Shown: one piece after another, positions 1-8,536 of the stretch
Layout: each line of letters starts with the position of its first letter
Position numbering within the stretch: position 1 is the stretch's first letter
From: Vampirovibrio chlorellavorus
GTDB lineage: Bacteria > Cyanobacteriota > Vampirovibrionia > Vampirovibrionales > Vampirovibrionaceae
NCBI RefSeq assembly: GCF_003149375.1
Contig: NZ_QFWH01000003.1
Location: 299,896-363,895, forward strand
Direction of reading: 5' to 3'
DNA: 64,000 nucleotides
Notes under the pieces: model-generated
What the model was told of the DNA's origin: nothing
Seen by the model: the letters and a program-made list of their open reading frames with translations, nothing else
The model's database searches: none
Position numbers and translations under genes: made by a program

Positions 1-445
1 TACGGAAGGGGCCCTCATCGGGGATCGTGGCTACAACCTGGGGGCTGAATATCGCTTTCCCATTCCCGGTCTGGGGCGGATCAGTCCCTGGATGGGGCAG
101 CGTGTGCAGGGCTCTCTTTTTTACGATTTCGGACAGGTGTGGCAGGATAGCAGTAATCCTGCCTACAATCGACGAACGGCCACCCTCGCCAAGAATACCC
201 TGTTGCAAGGCGTCGGGTTTGGCGTCAGGGCTCAGTTGAGTCGCTATTTGCAAGGCTTTGTGGATGTGGGCTTTGGTTTGGGCAACCGCAAGGACATTGA
301 GCCGGAGGGACGCCAGCCCACGGCCCGTGTCCACCTGGGGATTCGTTCCGATTTTTTGCCCACCGATTACAAGATGCGCAACACCGGTATCCAGTTTTAT
401 AATCCACCCCGACTGGCCAAACAGGTCAGTCCGCTTGTGCATTAA
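1..445 (+). CDS. C-terminal part of an Omp85/TpsB-type outer-membrane barrel protein (cut by window edge)
   Basis: The reading frame is already open at base 2 and ends at the TAA at 443-445, so only the last ~147 residues are present. The visible part begins with 'RGYNLGAEYRFPIP' and continues with 'SLFYDFGQVW'. Both are typical of the last strands of the FhaC/ShlB/BamA (Omp85) barrel: an RGY loop, an amphipathic strand, then an FYD-G turn. The predicted final strand 'ARVHLGIRSDF' is followed by a ~30-residue tail without a terminal Phe, which is unusual for a BamA client signal. By family it would insert or export proteins across the outer membrane. Whether it is BamA-like or a two-partner secretion pore cannot be decided from this fragment. 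It is separated from ppdK by 33 nt, so the two may be cotranscribed. Confidence 0.7.
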   Translation, partial: TEGALIGDRGYNLGAEYRFPIPGLGRISPWMGQRVQGSLFYDFGQVWQDSSNPAYNRRTATLAKNTLLQGVGFGVRAQLSRYLQGFVDVGFGLGNRKDIEPEGRQPTARVHLGIRSDFLPTDYKMRNTGIQFYNPPRLAKQVSPLVH

Positions 446-478
446 GCCCTTACAGCCGCTTCAGGAAGGAGACGTCCC

Positions 479-3199
479 ATGATTCAGACCGCGTTGAAAT
501 CGGTATACTCCTTTAAATCCGGGCATCGGGAGATGAAGGACTTGTTGGGAAGCAAAGGGGCCAATCTGGCAGAGATGGTTCAGTTGGGCTTGCCGATTCC
601 GCCCGGTTTTATTCTGACTACGGCGGTCTGCAATCAGTACCTCTCCAGGGAGCAGCATTTGTCGGAGCGCTTGATGGCCGAGGTGAACGAGGCGCTTAAT
701 CTGGTGGAGCATGAACTGGGGCAAGTCTATGGGGACCCGGAAAAGCCCTTGCTGTTGTCTGTCCGTTCCGGGGCAAAAATTTCCATGCCCGGTATGATGG
801 AAACCGTGCTGAACCTTGGGTTGAACGAGGAAACCCTGGGTGGACTGATTCGTCAGTCTGGCAACGAATGGTTTGCCTATGATACCTACCGCCGTTTCGT
901 GCAGATGTTTGGCAGTGTGGTCATGGGTGTGCCCAAAGCGTACTTTGATGATTTGCTGACTCACCAGAAACTGCGCTGGGGGATTGCGGAAGACTCTCGA
1001 CTCAGCGTGATCATGATGCGTCAATTGGTCAATGCTTACAAGGAAGTGATTCTGGATCGCACCGGGCAAACGTTTCCCGATTCGCCGCAGAAGCAGTTGC
1101 GATTGGCCATTGAGGCGGTGTTTCGTTCCTGGCAAACGCCCCGTGCCATCGCCTACCGGAATCATCAAAAAATCGATCACGCTTTGGGGACCGCCGCCAT
1201 CGTGCAGGCCATGGTGTTTGGCAATCTGGGAGCCGATTCGGTTACCGGCGTGGCCTTTACGCGAAATCCTGCCAATGGGGACAAGGAGTTGTACGGGGAG
1301 TATCTGGTGAACGCCCAGGGGGAAGACGTGGTGGCCGGGTTGCGAACCCCTGAAAAGTTATCCGCCCTGGCCGTGGAAATGCCCCGGATTTATCAGGAAT
1401 TATCAGAGGTCGCTTACCGTCTGGAGCAACATTACCGGGAGGTGCAGGATATGGAGTTCACGGTGGAACGTGGGCGGCTGTACGTTTTGCAAACCCGAAC
1501 GGGTAAGCGGACTGTGCAGGCAGCGGTTAAAATCGCCGTGGATATGGTGGAGGAGGGCCTCTTAACCCGGGAGGAGGCCTTGCTTCGAATTGACGCCAAT
1601 CAGTTAAGCCAGCTATATGTCCCGGCCTTTAATCCGGCGGAAAAGGCCAAGGCCCGGCGTGCCGGGCGTTTGTTGGCCGTCGGGCTGAACGCTTCCCCGG
1701 GGGCGGCTACCGGCAAGCTGGTTTTCGATCCGGATGAGGCCATGCAATGGTCGGAGCGGGGTGAGGCGGTGATTTTATGCCGGGTGGAAACCTGCCCGGA
1801 TGATATTCATGGCATCCTGGCCGCCCGGGGAATTTTAACCGCGCGGGGCGGTAATACCAGTCATGCCTCCGTGGTGGCCAGAGGCTTGGGAAAGCCCTGT
1901 GTGGCGGGTTGTGAGGCCTGTCAGGTGGATCTGGGCGCCGAGACCTTGACGGTGCAGGGACGAACTTTTTCCAAGGGGGTGGTGATTTCCATTGATGGCA
2001 GCACGGGCGAGGTATACGAGGGGGCGCTGGACGCTGAAACTCCCACGAGTCACAACGCGGCACTGGATGCGCTGCTATGCTGGGCCGATGAACTGCGTCG
2101 GCTGGAGGTGAGGGCCAATGCCGATACACCGGCGGATACGCTGAAGGCACTAGAGATGGGTGCCCAGGGTATCGGTCTTTGCCGGACCGAGCATATGTTT
2201 ATGGGAGTAGATCGTTTGCCAGTGGTTCGGCAGTTGATTCTGGCCCAATCATCCCGGGAGCGGCGGCAGGCGTTGGCCCTGCTATTGCCCATGCAGCGAG
2301 CGGATTTTAAAACCCTGCTGGAAATCATGTCCGGCAAGCCGGTCACCATCAGGCTACTGGACCCGCCCCTCCATGAGTTTTTGCCGAATCGGGAAGAAGT
2401 GCAGGCGGAGATGCTGGCCTTGAAGCAGGCGGACCCCTACCAGATCGCGTATCAGGAGAAGCGAAGATTGTTAGGCAAGATTGATGAGTTGCGGGAAGTG
2501 AACCCCATGATGGGGTTTCGGGGGTGTCGTCTGGGGCTGGTTTACCCTGAAATTTACGAGATGCAGGTGCGGGCTATTTTTGAGGCGGCCTGCCAGGTGG
2601 TGGCGCAAGGCGGGCTCGTGCGCCTGGAAATTATGATTCCGCTGGTGGGCTTTGCCACCGAACTGAAGCAGATACAGCAACAGCTGGACGCCGTGGCCCA
2701 GCGGGTCATGGGTGAGCATCAGTGCGGGGTGGACTATTGGTTTGGCACCATGATTGAAGTGCCTCGGGCTGCGCTGGTGGCTGATGAACTGGCCCAGTAC
2801 GCCCGGTTTTTCAGTTTTGGCACCAACGATTTGACCCAGTTGACACTGGGCTTCAGCCGGGATGACTCCGAGGGGCGCTTTTTGACCCGCTATCTGGAAA
2901 AAAATATTCTTGAGCATAACCCTTTTGAAACTCTGGATATTGAAGGGGTGGGGCGCTTAATGATGCTGGCCCGGGATCAGGGCAGACAGGCCCGACCGGA
3001 TTTGAAACTGGGCCTCTGTGGGGAACACGGCGGCGAGGCGCAAAGTGTTCAATTCGCCCACCGGATTCGGCTGGACTATGTGAGTTGCTCTGCGTTGCGC
3101 ATCCCGGTGGCCAGGGTGGCTGCCGCCCAGGCGGTTATACTGGGTGTTGCCGAGGATGTCGGCTTCGATTCCAGACCCTTTCCCCGACTTGGTACCTGA
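479..3199 (+). CDS. ppdK: Pyruvate, phosphate dikinase
   Basis: The 906-aa cytosolic enzyme interconverts pyruvate + ATP + Pi with PEP + AMP + PPi. Its length and domain order match PPDK: an N-terminal nucleotide-binding domain ('GSKGANLAEM' near residue 22), a central phospho-histidine domain with the catalytic His in 'GGNTSHASVVARGLGKPCV', and a C-terminal PEP/pyruvate barrel ending in 'GLCGEHGGE'. The ATG at 479 is preceded by AGGAAGGAG (463-471). PPDK, rather than PEP synthase, is supported by the SHASVVARG context and the GEHGG signature. A hairpin with a short T-run at 3356-3377 probably ends the transcript. The role is at the PEP/pyruvate node, gluconeogenic or PPi-dependent glycolytic. 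Confidence 0.95.
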   Translation: MIQTALKSVYSFKSGHREMKDLLGSKGANLAEMVQLGLPIPPGFILTTAVCNQYLSREQHLSERLMAEVNEALNLVEHELGQVYGDPEKPLLLSVRSGAKISMPGMMETVLNLGLNEETLGGLIRQSGNEWFAYDTYRRFVQMFGSVVMGVPKAYFDDLLTHQKLRWGIAEDSRLSVIMMRQLVNAYKEVILDRTGQTFPDSPQKQLRLAIEAVFRSWQTPRAIAYRNHQKIDHALGTAAIVQAMVFGNLGADSVTGVAFTRNPANGDKELYGEYLVNAQGEDVVAGLRTPEKLSALAVEMPRIYQELSEVAYRLEQHYREVQDMEFTVERGRLYVLQTRTGKRTVQAAVKIAVDMVEEGLLTREEALLRIDANQLSQLYVPAFNPAEKAKARRAGRLLAVGLNASPGAATGKLVFDPDEAMQWSERGEAVILCRVETCPDDIHGILAARGILTARGGNTSHASVVARGLGKPCVAGCEACQVDLGAETLTVQGRTFSKGVVISIDGSTGEVYEGALDAETPTSHNAALDALLCWADELRRLEVRANADTPADTLKALEMGAQGIGLCRTEHMFMGVDRLPVVRQLILAQSSRERRQALALLLPMQRADFKTLLEIMSGKPVTIRLLDPPLHEFLPNREEVQAEMLALKQADPYQIAYQEKRRLLGKIDELREVNPMMGFRGCRLGLVYPEIYEMQVRAIFEAACQVVAQGGLVRLEIMIPLVGFATELKQIQQQLDAVAQRVMGEHQCGVDYWFGTMIEVPRAALVADELAQYARFFSFGTNDLTQLTLGFSRDDSEGRFLTRYLEKNILEHNPFETLDIEGVGRLMMLARDQGRQARPDLKLGLCGEHGGEAQSVQFAHRIRLDYVSCSALRIPVARVAAAQAVILGVAEDVGFDSRPFPRLGT

Positions 3200-3355
3200 G
3201 AGTAGCCAGTGGTGTTATTGCTTTATTAGACCGGTATGGCTCCGGTTTTACACTGCTGGTTAATGGTGACTGCTCCCTGATTCCGGGTATGATTAACCCC
3301 ACTTGAACATCCAACGGTGGCGGTTTAAAGCCCTCTGTCACCCGAGATGTTTCAG

Positions 3356-3377
3356 GCACGGCCCTGCCGTGTTTTTA
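3356..3377 (+). terminator. Intrinsic terminator after ppdK
   Basis: A seven-pair stem (3356-3362 with 3366-3372, outermost pair G-U) with a 3-nt loop is followed by TTTTA. It lies 157 bp after the ppdK stop. Confidence 0.6.
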
Positions 3378-3437
3378 TTCGCCCCTGAACATTTTCAAGA
3401 CAACACGTTTACAAGGACGCTTTCACCACAACAACCG

Positions 3438-3515
3438 CCCGGTGCAACTTAATATGCACCGGGAGCAATTTCTGATCCACCCCAGGCCAATGACCTACCC
3501 TGCGGGTGGTTTTTT
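3438..3515 (+). promoter_or_regulatory. Tandem hairpins upstream of the thioesterase gene
   Basis: The gene-free stretch 3200-3667 holds, after the ppdK terminator, a perfect 9-bp inverted repeat (3438-3446 with 3455-3463, 8-nt loop). About 30 nt later comes a short GC hairpin (3495-3500 with 3504-3509) followed directly by six T residues. A stem followed by a terminator-like stem in a ~470-nt leader resembles an attenuator. No named riboswitch motif is recognised, and a simple second terminator is equally possible. Confidence 0.35.
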
Positions 3516-3667
3516 CTTATTGCGGGGGCATCATCCCTCAGAGATGCCCGGACTGGCATTTTTACCAGGCCGTCTTTGCGGGTTCTTCCGGGGGGCTTCC
3601 CCTCTTGTCCAGATGGCTTTGTTTTCGCTATGGTGTTCGGTGTCGTCCCGAGAAGAAAGAGGGCCTT

Positions 3668-4075
3668 ATGCTGACTGGTGATTTGGAGCAGCGGATTCTG
3701 GAGCGGATTCGTCAGATTCCTGCGTTTGAGAAGTTTGGTTTACGCATTACGGATTTATCCCCCGGCGTGTGCGAGGCGGAAATGCCCCGGGACCCGGAGT
3801 TTGATGGCATTTTTGAGTCTTTTCACGGGGGATTGCTGATGACTGTGGCGGATACCATCGCCTGCTTTGCCATTATGACCCAAACGGGCCCGCAGGAGCG
3901 CATGGCCACCACCGATATGAGCATTCGTTTTCTGGCCCCTTGCCTGACCGATGTGCGGGCCGTGGCCCGGGTCATCAAGCTGGGAAAGAGCCTGTGTCCG
4001 GTACAGGTGGATTTATACGACATGAACCAGCGGCTGGTGGCCGTAGCCCAGGTGTGCTACATGCGTTTGGGGTAA
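3668..4075 (+). CDS. PaaI-family hotdog thioesterase
   Basis: The 135-aa single hotdog domain carries the signature 'HGGLLMTVADTIACFAIMT', which is the PaaI-type HGG plus Asp-containing helix that forms the acyl-CoA active site. Family members hydrolyse acyl- or aryl-CoA thioesters in the cytosol; the substrate cannot be told from sequence. The frame is open further upstream to 3506. The ATG at 3668 was chosen because it follows a purine-rich GAAGAAAGAGGG and gives the usual family length of ~130-140 aa. The gene is probably monocistronic, preceded by a long structured leader and followed by an unrelated membrane-protein gene. Confidence 0.8.
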   Translation: MLTGDLEQRILERIRQIPAFEKFGLRITDLSPGVCEAEMPRDPEFDGIFESFHGGLLMTVADTIACFAIMTQTGPQERMATTDMSIRFLAPCLTDVRAVARVIKLGKSLCPVQVDLYDMNQRLVAVAQVCYMRLG

Positions 4076-4187
4076 AATAATGGGAACTAGAGTGGGTTCG
4101 TTCTTAATCGTTCTTAATATTTTCGGTCTTAAATCCACTTGACGGGTTTTAACAGATTTAACAAACCCCGAACAGAGTCCCTGCTGC

Positions 4188-5219
4188 ATGTTAAACACCC
4201 CTAATTGGCCTGACGGACGGGGGCGAGTTCCATACTCTCCCTTTACCTCCATACCAACGGCATCTCCCACGCTGACGCCGCCGCTGGCACAACCCGCCGG
4301 AGGTTCTTACGGGTCGGGAGGCGCTGGGGAGGACCGATTTCGTTCCAGGGCCCTGAGTTTCCAGAGGGGGCCGCAGTCGTTGCACGGAGAAGATCCTCTC
4401 ACGCCCTTGGGGGCAATAGCCCAGCCAAACAAAGCCCGGCAGGCTCGAAACTCCGGGAAGCCTGATGGCAGTGCCGGGAATGCGGCCCAACCCTCAGCGG
4501 AGCCCAAAGTCAATGGCTCCAAACTGATTGGCGCTTTTAAAATCACTTCCGCGCTGGTGGTGACCGGGGCGGTGAATGCCTTTTTCTTTGGGGTGCCCAT
4601 TTATATCTCCTCGGGGATTGCCGCTGCCGTGGCCGGGGCTCAGGCCCTTGCCGCTCTCAAAATTCACAAGGAAGATACCCCGTTTACCCAAAAATTAATG
4701 GGCTTTACCCGCAAGCTCATGGGCCGGGAGACGGATTTGACACCGGCTGGCAAGGAGTGGTCCATGGTCCCGGTGTGGGCTGGCATTTGCGGCGCTTTTG
4801 GGCTGTCTGAGGCTTTTTTGAATCACATGTTCAAGGAGTCCACCGGTTATCAGAAAAAGACGTTTGAGGACCGCAAAAAAAGTATTCTGAACGAGATTGA
4901 GCGCAGTCGTTTCGGCCTGAAGAAGGTTGTGTTGGGGCAACAGCTGAAAGGCATGTCCCTTGTGGAGTCCTGCAGACGGGGACTGAGCAGTAAGTTTAGC
5001 CAGTGGGCCACACAAGAGGGGGCCACGGGTCTGCTCGTCAATCGCCTGAAACAGTTCCTGGGACGGTTCAATCGAGGTGGTGCGGCTCGGCCCAATTATC
5101 CGCTGATTTACCTGTGGTCGCTGGGCATGGCCAGCTTTGCCGGAGCCGCCCAGACCGTTGTGGCGGCCCTCATGCAGCAAAAGATCGATCGGGCCAACGG
5201 GATGGCGAAATCCAAATAG
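4188..5219 (+). CDS. Unknown membrane protein with Pro/Ser-rich N-terminus
   Basis: This 343-aa protein is not recognised. The first ~110 residues are low-complexity and rich in Pro, Ser, Gly and Gln, without a signal peptide. Hydrophobic segments follow near residues 118-152, 190-212 and 308-332; between the second and third lies a basic, probably helical stretch. The layout (disordered N-terminus, then scattered hydrophobic helices) is shared with the products at 7429-8277 and 46516-47946, although I see no clear residue-level homology. The ATG at 4188 has only a weak upstream purine stretch (CAGAG), so the start is uncertain. It converges on the small gene at 5226-5561 with almost no gap. 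Confidence 0.65.
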   Translation: MLNTPNWPDGRGRVPYSPFTSIPTASPTLTPPLAQPAGGSYGSGGAGEDRFRSRALSFQRGPQSLHGEDPLTPLGAIAQPNKARQARNSGKPDGSAGNAAQPSAEPKVNGSKLIGAFKITSALVVTGAVNAFFFGVPIYISSGIAAAVAGAQALAALKIHKEDTPFTQKLMGFTRKLMGRETDLTPAGKEWSMVPVWAGICGAFGLSEAFLNHMFKESTGYQKKTFEDRKKSILNEIERSRFGLKKVVLGQQLKGMSLVESCRRGLSSKFSQWATQEGATGLLVNRLKQFLGRFNRGGAARPNYPLIYLWSLGMASFAGAAQTVVAALMQQKIDRANGMAKSK

Positions 5220-5225
5220 CCGTTT

Positions 5226-5561
5226 TTAATACTCGTGGAGTTTCAGGGTGTTCTGGATGGCGATTTTATCCTCCAAGGCAGCGTTGGTTTCTTCTCTGGA
5301 ACCATAGTGATCGGCGGTGCTGTCATCGGCCGGGTGTTTGCTGCCAATGGCCGGACCCCTGCCGCCACCGGCCAGATCCCCTCCGGTGGGCCCACCCATG
5401 CGCTTGCCCCCCAGGTTTATGTCATACCCTTCTCGGCTGACCGATTCATCCAGTTCCAGGCTGGAATGCCCCTCACTGGGGGATGATTCCGGACGGTTTA
5501 TTGTTGCCTTGTGCGCTTTGCTGGCCCCTGTTGTTTTCCGGGGTTTGTTTTTTTGAGTCAT
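5226..5561 (-). CDS. Small basic, probably disordered protein
   Basis: A 111-aa hydrophilic protein of unknown function. It begins 'MTQKNKPRKTTGASKAHK', is rich in Lys, Ser, Gly and Asp, and has no membrane segment or cysteine. The ATG at 5561 is preferred over an upstream in-frame start at 5591 because GAGAGGGAG lies ~9 nt before it. The middle contains a Gly-rich stretch ('GGKRMGGPTGGDLAGGGRG'). Nothing indicates a catalytic role. Its stop lies 7 nt from the end of the convergent membrane-protein gene, and its start lies 272 bp from the divergent DUF2145-type gene. Confidence 0.5.
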   Translation of the reverse strand: MTQKNKPRKTTGASKAHKATINRPESSPSEGHSSLELDESVSREGYDINLGGKRMGGPTGGDLAGGGRGPAIGSKHPADDSTADHYGSREETNAALEDKIAIQNTLKLHEY

Positions 5562-5832
5562 GGTCAGGCGCTCCCTCTCAATCCTCTGCAACAGTCGATT
5601 CTGTCATGATATTTTGAAGTGGATTTTACCGACTGGCTATTCCCATATCGGCTAGTGTCAAGCGACTGATTCCTGAGAACGGCTTGAGGAATCGTCATCG
5701 GGTCCCCCGACAGGCCCTCTGGTCAGCGGAGGGCTTGTGCTAGAGTATTGCAAGGCGTATTTCCCGAGAGGCCTTTTTCCGGGATGCTTTTACTGGCGCT
5801 TCCCGGGCAAGCACGGATGGAGCAGGGCTTTT

Positions 5833-6696
5833 ATGAACCATTCATACAGTTTTCGTAAAACAGGTGTGTGGGTCGTTTGTCTGCTTTTGTTGACGCAGAC
5901 ACTGACCAGGAACCCGGCCTGGGCGGAGCCTCCGGCTGTTACGGCCAGCGATTCCCTGCGCACCGCCTCCTATGACGCGCTCCCGGTCAAGCCCTATGTG
6001 TGGAGTAACAGCCAGAAGCTGGCGCTGGCGGAAACGCTCAGCAACTGGGCTGTGGAAACGCTAAAGCGGGAGAACGCCCGGGTGGGGGTACTGGCTCGGC
6101 AAGGGTCGGTGTTTACCCGTTTGTTTGATCCCACCGGTATGACGCATTCGGGCTTTGTCTTTCAGGAGCCTGAAACCGGTGAGTGGATTATCTACAGCTT
6201 ATATTCTGACCCGGTCAATAACCGAAAGACGGCCTTGTTGTGGCGGCAAAGCATCAAGGATTTTTTCTACGGGCAGAGAAACGATCGCAAGGAAGCATTG
6301 CTGCTGCTGCCATCCGACGATTTGCAAGAACGATTGTTGCAGCGCTTGCGGGCCAAGCCGTTTCAGTCCCTGCTGCCCCTTCAGCATCATTACAATCTGG
6401 TGGCCCCTCTGGAATCGGTATTGAGTTTTAATTGCACCAAATGGGTGGTGCTGAATCTGTTTGCCGCCCGTGAAAATTCGGAGGATGTGCCTGCTCTCAT
6501 CGGGCGCATGCGTCAGGAGTACACGGTTAAGCCCTTGCGTCCCCGCTTTTTGGTGCGACTGGTGTTAAAACGAAAACCGGATGTGAACTGGGAGGAACTG
6601 AATCCCCCCGGTACGGTGAAAACAGTGACGGTGGAAAGCCTGTACAACACCCCATTGTTTGAAAAGCGATTTCTATTCAGCGATTCGCAGGATTAG
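5833..6696 (+). CDS. DUF2145-like secreted protein
   Basis: The 287-aa precursor has a clear signal peptide: positively charged start, hydrophobic 'VWVVCLLLLTQTL', cleavage near 'AWA-EPP'. The mature part shows the pattern I associate with DUF2145: 'THSGFVFQEPETGEWIIYSLY', a later 'YNLVAP' and 'NCTKWVVLNLFAA' (His plus Asn-Cys-Thr). This arrangement is reminiscent of papain-like folds, but catalysis is not established. It would be periplasmic. The frame is open from 5737; the ATG at 5833 was chosen for the signal peptide and the upstream GGAGCAGGG. Family assignment is from remembered pattern only. Confidence 0.6.
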   Translation: MNHSYSFRKTGVWVVCLLLLTQTLTRNPAWAEPPAVTASDSLRTASYDALPVKPYVWSNSQKLALAETLSNWAVETLKRENARVGVLARQGSVFTRLFDPTGMTHSGFVFQEPETGEWIIYSLYSDPVNNRKTALLWRQSIKDFFYGQRNDRKEALLLLPSDDLQERLLQRLRAKPFQSLLPLQHHYNLVAPLESVLSFNCTKWVVLNLFAARENSEDVPALIGRMRQEYTVKPLRPRFLVRLVLKRKPDVNWEELNPPGTVKTVTVESLYNTPLFEKRFLFSDSQD

Positions 6697-6730
6697 CCGG
6701 TCATCCCGGATGCGACTCATTCGGGACGCC

Positions 6731-6755
6731 GCCCGTGGCCTTGCAGGTCACGGGC
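6731..6755. terminator. Hairpin between convergent genes
   Basis: A perfect 7-bp stem (6731-6737 with 6749-6755) lies between the ends of the plus-strand DUF2145-like gene and the minus-strand gene at 6792-7079. There is no T-run on either side, so this is a weak bidirectional terminator candidate. Confidence 0.3.
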
Positions 6756-6791
6756 CTGAGGGGCATGGGTTGATCGGGGGGGAACGGGTGG

Positions 6792-7079
6792 CTATTGGCT
6801 GGTGGGTTTTTTCTCGGGGGGCTCATTCCCTCGGAACAGGGCCCAGAAATCGGTGGTTAGAATTCGCCAAAATTCTTGAACCCACTGCTGAACCTGCTGT
6901 TTGAGAGACGCCATGATCCCGCTGGGTGGATCGGCCTTTGCGGGTTCCGTGCGGGGCTCCGCGCCCTGATGCGAACCGTTTGGGGACGGCAAGGGATCGG
7001 TCTTGGGCTGCGGGATTTTTTTTGCGCAGCAACTGCCCTTGAAGTGGATGGCAGTGGGTGGGCTGGAAAGGGTCAGCAT
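6792..7079 (-). CDS. Small protein with N-terminal FKGSCC motif
   Basis: A 95-aa product of unknown function. It starts 'MLTLSSPPTAIHFKGSCCAK', followed by a Pro/Lys-rich linker and a C-terminal amphipathic segment rich in Trp, Phe and Gln ('QQWVQEFWRILTTDFWALF'). That segment could bind a membrane or a partner. No good ribosome-binding site precedes the ATG, so the gene call is tentative. Support comes from the aromatic C-terminal helix and the Cys-Cys pair, which resembles the 'FGASCCR' end of the 54-aa peptide encoded immediately upstream on the same strand (7231-7395). A longer ORF in another frame (6823-7185) looks compositionally random. Confidence 0.45.
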   Translation of the reverse strand: MLTLSSPPTAIHFKGSCCAKKIPQPKTDPLPSPNGSHQGAEPRTEPAKADPPSGIMASLKQQVQQWVQEFWRILTTDFWALFRGNEPPEKKPTSQ

Positions 7080-7230
7080 GGTTTTCTGGCTCGGGAGAGG
7101 GGCTTGTTTTGATGGCGACTGTTTGATGACAAAGTTTGATGGCGACAGGGGGAAGAGGAAGTGCGCCGACGCCGTTGGGACACAACGGAGCCGACGCAGG
7201 TGGAATTATTCCCCAACCGGGGTTTGGTCA

Positions 7231-7395
7231 CTAACGGCAGCAGCTAGCGCCGAACTGGGGGCCTTTTTTTTCGAAGGTATCCGCTTGCAGGGCGTTCAGC
7301 AATTTGGCTTGCTGTTGCTCTTTTTGTTGTTGTTGGGCCACTTTCTTTTGTTGCAGGGCCAACAAGGGGTTGTTGCCTTTGAATTGGACGTTCAT
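7231..7395 (-). CDS. 54-aa Gln-rich small protein ending in Cys-Cys-Arg
   Basis: This short gene encodes 54 aa beginning 'MNVQFKGNNPLLALQQKK', with a Gln/Lys-rich helical middle and the end 'KKGPQFGASCCR'. The start is well supported by a near-perfect Shine-Dalgarno AAGGAGGTG placed ~8 nt before the ATG, among the strongest in the window. It begins 33 nt after the stop of the 282-aa membrane protein on the same strand, so the two should be cotranscribed. There is no signal peptide or membrane helix. The C-terminal vicinal cysteines suggest metal binding, a disulfide, or a modified-peptide precursor; no maturation enzyme is adjacent. Function unknown. Confidence 0.65.
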   Translation of the reverse strand: MNVQFKGNNPLLALQQKKVAQQQQKEQQQAKLLNALQADTFEKKGPQFGASCCR

Positions 7396-7428
7396 TGTAT
7401 GTTCACCTCCTTTTATTGGGATAACCCG

Positions 7429-8277
7429 TTATGTTGTTCCGGATTTGCGTTGCGTTTGTTGCTGATGCCCCTGCCACAGACCGCCAACCATCTCACCGAT
7501 TTCACTCATGCAGATGATGCTGGGGCTACAGCCCCGGGGACAGGTTTGCAGCAGCGCCCCCGTTCCCAGCACCTCGGTCAGGTTTTTCTTGAGGGTATGG
7601 GCTTTGTGTTGCAGCCAGGGGAAGTTTTTCAGGGGCAGTTTTTCAACGGGCAAGTTGCGCAATTGGCGGTGGGCCAGCAGTGAGGCCAAAACGCCCAGCC
7701 CGCCCACGGATAGAGACACTCCAAGGCGGGAGACCGATTCCGGCAGATTGCAGTATTCCTTTAAATCTTTCACAAAAAATTTTTGGGCCCACTGGTTGGT
7801 CTGAACCGCAGTGGCCACCAGTGGAGCCACCACCAGCAGGGTCAGGCCGGAGGCTTTATTAAAACGGAGGGCCATGGGGGTGATCACCGCCGCCGATTCG
7901 AGGCCGGTGAGCCAAGCGGGCGGCTTCCATTGAAAGGCCTGGTTGAGTTGCCCGACCGTGGCTACCCCCAAGCCGACTCGAGCCCAGCTTTTCCAGTCGG
8001 GAGAGAACAGGAATTTGCCTGCGCTGGCGCTAGCGGCCTTACCGGGGAAATGGTGGGTGGCCAGGCCCAGTGCGAATAGCAGGCCAGCCCAGGCCAGCTT
8101 GGCCCCTTGAACAGGGTGTTTTGTCTCGCTCGGCAGGAGTCTGGGAGCGGGCTGGGTGGGAAGGGTTGCCTGGTTCCGCCCTGAAAGATCAGTCATTACC
8201 GGAATAAAAGACCGACTGGCTGGCGTGGTCTTTATCCACGGGCTGGTGAGCTGCGGCGGGGTAGACAGGGTAGACAT
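7429..8277 (-). CDS. Unknown membrane protein with Cys-rich tail
   Basis: A 282-aa protein not assignable to a family I know. The N-terminal ~50 residues are Ser/Thr/Pro-rich. Hydrophobic segments follow near residues 60-75, 88-106, 130-160 and 185-203. The C-terminus carries 'CPRGCSPSIICMSEIGEM', with three cysteines in a C-x3-C-x5-C spacing, then a Gln-rich end. The ATG at 8277 has an AGGTG element ~7 nt upstream. It is the first gene of a probable minus-strand operon with the 54-aa Cys-Cys peptide. The closely spaced cysteines in tail and partner peptide raise the possibility of metal binding or disulfide exchange, which is inference. Confidence 0.6.
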   Translation of the reverse strand: MSTLSTPPQLTSPWIKTTPASRSFIPVMTDLSGRNQATLPTQPAPRLLPSETKHPVQGAKLAWAGLLFALGLATHHFPGKAASASAGKFLFSPDWKSWARVGLGVATVGQLNQAFQWKPPAWLTGLESAAVITPMALRFNKASGLTLLVVAPLVATAVQTNQWAQKFFVKDLKEYCNLPESVSRLGVSLSVGGLGVLASLLAHRQLRNLPVEKLPLKNFPWLQHKAHTLKKNLTEVLGTGALLQTCPRGCSPSIICMSEIGEMVGGLWQGHQQQTQRKSGTT

Positions 8278-8444
8278 AAGCGCACCTGTATTAGGGACCT
8301 CAAACAGGAGACAGGCACACCTTACCGCAAATATCCCAAGAATATAAGCACTGGCATGTGAGCAGTTGTTTGAATGTGAGCTTTCTCAAGTTGAAACTTT
8401 TGCCTGTTATGGCGAGTACAAGGATTAAGTCATGGTTTCCGGGG

Positions 8445-8486
8445 GGTCAAGGATGACTTTCTTGACCAAATCGTAAAATGGGTCAA
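8445..8486. promoter_or_regulatory. Three-half-site palindromic operator upstream of tetR
   Basis: Half-sites GGTCAAG (8445-8451), CTTGACC (8461-8467) and GGTCAA (8481-8486) form two overlapping dyads sharing the central half-site. They lie 50-90 bp before the tetR ATG. The placement fits autoregulation by the TetR protein of itself and the downstream efflux genes. The central TTGACC could also act as a -35 element, with a poor -10 17 nt later. Confidence 0.5.
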
Positions 8487-8536
8487 AATTATATCAGTGG
8501 CTCCTCACCCGCTCTCAATAAAAAAAGGCGCACGCG

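Noticed and set aside
461..1180. 239-aa antisense ORF inside ppdK
   Set aside because: It overlaps a complete, conserved PPDK coding region and has no recognisable features.
6823..7185. 120-aa minus-strand ORF overlapping the 95-aa gene
   Set aside because: Pro/His/Arg-rich composition looks like an off-frame shadow; the alternative frame has the CC motif and an amphipathic helix.
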